From NCBI GenBank assembly GCA_029879605.1, contig JAOUQA010000060.1:1-8980 (forward strand): DNA of 8,980 bases, read 5' to 3'. Below the pieces are notes generated by a model. That model was not told the origin of the DNA, did not search any database, and saw only the letters and a list, made by a program, of their open reading frames with translations. Positions 7,187-8,980 of the stretch are shown here, one piece after another. The DNA comes from Gammaproteobacteria bacterium (GTDB taxonomy: Bacteria; Pseudomonadota; Gammaproteobacteria; SZUA-229). The position numbers and the translations under genes were made by a program. Position 1 is the first letter of the stretch, and every line of letters begins with the position of its first letter.

Positions 7187-8482
7187 TCAGGCGACTTTTA
7201 AATTCTGAGAACGACGTCGTTTCTGTGACTGTCCCTGACCCTGTCCACCACCATATGACTTTTGATTTCGATTCTTGAAACGCACATTCGGTTTACGCTT
7301 ACTACCAAATGATTTTTTCTTAGCCTGGTTAAATTTCGGCTTTGGTAATTTTGGCTCCAGCCCTTCGATCTCAGTCATATCAAGACGGGCATCAATAAAT
7401 TTTTCTATCCGTGATAACAGCATCCAGTCCTGTGGGCCTACAAGGGAAACCGCTACACCACTGGCACCGCCTCGTCCAGTTCGCCCAATACGATGAACAT
7501 AATCTTCAGCCTGCATAGGCAGATCAAAGTTAATCACATGACTAATGCCTTTTATATCAAGTCCACGAGCCGCAACATCAGTAGCTACCAGAACATTGAT
7601 TTTTCCACGCTTGAGATTTTCTACAGTTCTCCGACGCATACCCTGTTTCATGTCACCATGCAGCGCAGCACACTTCAAACCTTCATCTTTCAGGCGAATA
7701 GCCAGTTCATCGGCACCTTTTTTAGTTGCTGTAAAAATAATCGCCTGGCTTACTTCGCTTTTATTTAACATATGGGATAACAATACCCGTTTATGTCGAT
7801 AATCATCTGCCTGGTGAGCATGCTGGGTAATTGATTCATGCTTAAACTTAACACCCGCTATCTGGATCCGAACCGGTTTTTTCAATAACTTACGAGCTAT
7901 TTTATCAATCTCACCTTCCAGGGTCGCAGAAAACAGCAGGGTCTGACGGGTTTCTGGCGTCTGGGCAGCAATCTGTTTTACGTCATCGACAAAGCCCATA
8001 TCCAGCATTCGGTCAGCCTCATCCAGGATCAGCATTTCAAGCCTAGAAAAATCGATACGCCCAGACTGCATATGATCTATCAGACGCCCTGGCGTCGCCA
8101 CCAGTAGATCCAGTGGTTTTTTCAGGATACGTATCTGCGGTGGGTATGGCGTGCCACCTACCACCGAAGAGGAGCTCATCTGAGCATACTTGGTAAATTT
8201 ATAGATATTATCCGCAACCTGCTTCGCCAACTCACGGGTTGGAGTTAAAACCAGTACCCTGGGGCCTATGCCCGGAGCTGGCTTATTCACCAGTAGCCGT
8301 TGCAGGGCAGGCAGTACAAAAGCTGCTGTTTTACCTGTACCTGTGGGAGCTGATGCCATGAGATCCTGCCCTTCAAGAATGGGAGGAATGGCCTGAAGCT
8401 GTATATCGGATGGTTCGTTGTAACCGCTATCTGTCACTGCTTTTAGCAGTTTAGCGTCAAGATTAAAATTCTGGAAAGACAA
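7187..8482 (-). CDS. DEAD-box ATP-dependent RNA helicase, SrmB/RhlE type
   Basis: A 431-aa cytosolic RNA helicase, expected to remodel RNA in ribosome assembly or mRNA turnover. All core motifs are intact: Q motif around F6 and Q28 (SDIQLQAIP), Walker A APTGTGKT (45-52), Ia PTREL (81-85), TPGR (130-133), DEAD (154-157), SAT (185-187), IIFTAT (248-253), V TDVAARGLD (301-309) and VI HRIGRTGRGG (330-339). The tail from about 380 is Lys/Arg-rich, then Gly/Gln-rich, ending KRRRSQNLKVA, a typical RNA-binding extension. The opening MSF and LMASAPTGTGKT recall RhlE; SAPTGTGKTAAF.LPALQ and LLFSATLEG recall SrmB, so I give no symbol. The start is TTG at 8482-8480: an in-frame TAA lies six codons upstream, no ATG intervenes, and GGGG (8491-8494, minus strand) sits 8 nt before it. 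It converges on ycgB with 9 bp between stops. The leader is highly structured. Confidence 0.95.
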   Translation of the reverse strand: MSFQNFNLDAKLLKAVTDSGYNEPSDIQLQAIPPILEGQDLMASAPTGTGKTAAFVLPALQRLLVNKPAPGIGPRVLVLTPTRELAKQVADNIYKFTKYAQMSSSSVVGGTPYPPQIRILKKPLDLLVATPGRLIDHMQSGRIDFSRLEMLILDEADRMLDMGFVDDVKQIAAQTPETRQTLLFSATLEGEIDKIARKLLKKPVRIQIAGVKFKHESITQHAHQADDYRHKRVLLSHMLNKSEVSQAIIFTATKKGADELAIRLKDEGLKCAALHGDMKQGMRRRTVENLKRGKINVLVATDVAARGLDIKGISHVINFDLPMQAEDYVHRIGRTGRGGASGVAVSLVGPQDWMLLSRIEKFIDARLDMTEIEGLEPKLPKPKFNQAKKKSFGSKRKPNVRFKNRNQKSYGGGQGQGQSQKRRRSQNLKVA

Positions 8483-8502
8483 GCTAAATACCCCGTTTAG
8501 CT
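8482..8502 (-). promoter_or_regulatory. Hairpin over helicase ribosome site and TTG start
   Basis: On the plus strand AGCTAAA (8482-8488) and TTTAGCT (8496-8502) are perfect 7-bp arms around TACCCCG. In the mRNA the loop is CGGGGTA, which presents the Shine-Dalgarno sequence, and the 3' arm ends on the first base of the TTG start codon. The stem is AT-rich and probably weak, so it could open with temperature, ribosomes or the helicase itself. Its regulatory role is inference. Confidence 0.5.
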
Positions 8503-8520
8503 GAACATATTGGTCAGCTA
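8498..8520 (-). promoter_or_regulatory. Alternative hairpin competing with the start-site hairpin
   Basis: TAGCTGA (8498-8504) and TCAGCTA (8514-8520) are perfect 7-bp arms with a 9-nt loop. The left arm shares 8498-8502 with the start-site hairpin, so both cannot form at once. If this upstream hairpin forms, the Shine-Dalgarno sequence and start would be single-stranded. Confidence 0.45.
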
Positions 8521-8527
8521 TGCAAAT

Positions 8528-8558
8528 TCAAGTTGGTTATCACGTTTACCAACCTTGA
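8528..8558 (-). promoter_or_regulatory. 10-bp bulged hairpin in helicase 5' leader
   Basis: TCAAGTTGGT (8528-8537) pairs with ACCAACCTTGA (8548-8558) over 10 bp with one bulged C in the plus-strand arm (a G in the mRNA), leaving a 10-nt loop. No T-run follows on the minus strand, so it is not a terminator. It is the longest pairing in the presumed helicase leader and supports a structured 5' UTR. Confidence 0.45.
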
Positions 8559-8588
8559 TCTGCTTACAGGTCTAGAAACGCTACAGAA

Positions 8589-8606
8589 CAGGGCACGAAT
8601 ACCCTG
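8589..8606 (-). repeat. Small GC hairpin CAGGG/CCCTG in presumed leader
   Basis: CAGGG (8589-8593) and CCCTG (8602-8606) are inverted arms with an 8-nt loop. On the minus strand, TATAGT (8621-8616), a possible -10 hexamer without a good -35, lies just upstream, so this hairpin could sit at the very 5' end of the helicase mRNA. The arms are short and chance occurrence is possible. Confidence 0.25.
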
Positions 8607-8638
8607 AATGGCGACACTATACAGCATTTGAGCAACTA

Positions 8639-8653
8639 AATATACAGTATATT
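8639..8653. promoter_or_regulatory. 15-bp dyad AATATAC-A-GTATATT
   Basis: AATATAC and GTATATT are perfect arms around one base, about 155-170 bp upstream of the helicase start and just upstream of the possible TATAGT -10. The position would suit an operator or activator site. It resembles half of a LexA box but lacks the second CTG/CAG half-site. AT-rich composition lowers its significance. Confidence 0.22.
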
Positions 8654-8703
8654 AGAATATTTCTATAAACATACATAATAGTGAGACCTTAATGAATGAA
8701 TAA

Positions 8704-8720
8704 CCTGTTGGAAGAACAGG
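8704..8720. repeat. 6-bp hairpin CCTGTT/AACAGG
   Basis: CCTGTT (8704-8709) and AACAGG (8715-8720) flank a GGAAG loop. On the minus strand it is followed by the mildly T-rich TTATTCATTCATT, so it could be a weak terminator for a minus-strand transcript entering from the right. The stem is short. Confidence 0.22.
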
Positions 8721-8942
8721 ATGTATAATTCAAACACCAGACAGACTATCAACTGTTTCGCAACAAAATAAACCAAATATCAACTATATAAATCTTCGCC
8801 CTGACAAAGGCTAAATATAACGATTTTTATCCAATACACCAATAACATAACATTTTTATATCTTATTTTAAGCAATACTTATTGCTCATTACTGAACATT
8901 AAATATTTACCGATGAAATTTGATATTACTAGTTATTGAGAT

Positions 8943-8980
8943 ATAACCGATATGATTACAGAAAGAATAATGTCGGTTAT
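8943..8980. repeat. Inverted repeat ATAACCGA...TCGGTTAT at right edge
   Basis: ATAACCGA (8943-8950) and TCGGTTAT (8973-8980) are perfect 8-bp arms; allowing one mismatch the pairing extends inward to 10 of 11. The interior is 16-22 bp and the right arm ends exactly at the window edge, so it may be longer. It could be an operator pair, a hairpin or part of a larger repeat. Confidence 0.35.

Larger units (their letters stand above)
8483..8980. other. Gene-free region upstream of the helicase
   Basis: These 498 bp hold no convincing coding region on either strand. Frames are short (22 codons or fewer) and lack ribosome sites. The part next to the helicase (8483-8606) carries a chain of inverted repeats and looks like an mRNA leader. 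Further right the DNA becomes very AT-rich, with a 15-bp dyad (8639-8653), a small hairpin (8704-8720) and an inverted repeat at the right edge (8943-8980). TATAAT occurs at 8724-8729 on the plus strand but lacks a -35. An ATG at 8952 opens a frame that reaches the edge after nine codons; this is too little to call. Confidence 0.75.

Noticed and set aside
8639..8660. LexA (SOS) box near the helicase
   Set aside because: One half, CTG followed by TATATT on the minus strand, is present, but the matching CAG at the right spacing is not.
8820..8900. 22-codon minus-strand frame beginning MLLVYWIKIVIF
   Set aside because: No ribosome site, very short, and in highly AT-rich DNA where such frames are expected by chance.
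1..8980. CRISPR, tRNA/rRNA, insertion sequences, prophage or attachment sites
   Set aside because: No direct-repeat array, cloverleaf, transposase or integrase frame was seen on either strand.

Overview
The window looks like chromosomal DNA of an AT-rich gammaproteobacterium. The main evidence is the gene set yeaG-yeaH-ycgB, whose products match the E. coli proteins almost end to end, together with a yqjG-type glutathionyl-hydroquinone reductase and a SrmB/RhlE-type DEAD-box helicase. Intergenic DNA is strongly AT-rich. There are no insertion sequences, tRNA or rRNA genes, CRISPR arrays or phage genes. The genus cannot be named from what is visible.

Layout, left to right. (1) 1-987, minus strand: the first 329 codons of an unrecognised membrane protein with three predicted membrane segments, running off the left edge. 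(2) 1162-2127, minus: glutathionyl-hydroquinone reductase. (3) 2128-2484: a 357-bp divergent spacer holding the candidate yeaG promoter, a strong Shine-Dalgarno sequence and, on the minus strand, a protein-like open frame interrupted by two stops. (4) 2485-7177, plus: a compact three-gene operon of PrkA-family AAA+ ATPase/kinase (yeaG), von Willebrand-type DUF444 protein (yeaH) and SpoVR-family protein (ycgB), separated by 15 bp and then overlapping by 11 bp. (5) 7187-8482, minus: a DEAD-box RNA helicase with a TTG start, converging on ycgB with only 9 bp between the stop codons; a perfect 16-bp hairpin covers the end of ycgB. (6) 8483-8980: a gene-poor stretch whose left part looks like a highly structured 5' leader of the helicase mRNA, and whose last 38 bases are bounded by an inverted repeat.

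Functionally, yeaG-yeaH-ycgB is a stationary-phase/stress-associated module in enterobacteria. The pairing of an AAA+ ATPase with a MIDAS-containing protein resembles MoxR/VWA chaperone pairs (inference). The most interesting non-genic signal is the helicase leader. It contains two mutually exclusive hairpins, one of which has the Shine-Dalgarno sequence in its loop and the first base of the TTG start at its base, plus a bulged 10-bp hairpin upstream. This layout suggests structure-dependent or autoregulated translation. No clearly new multi-gene system is visible; the least characterised gene is the truncated membrane protein at the left edge.
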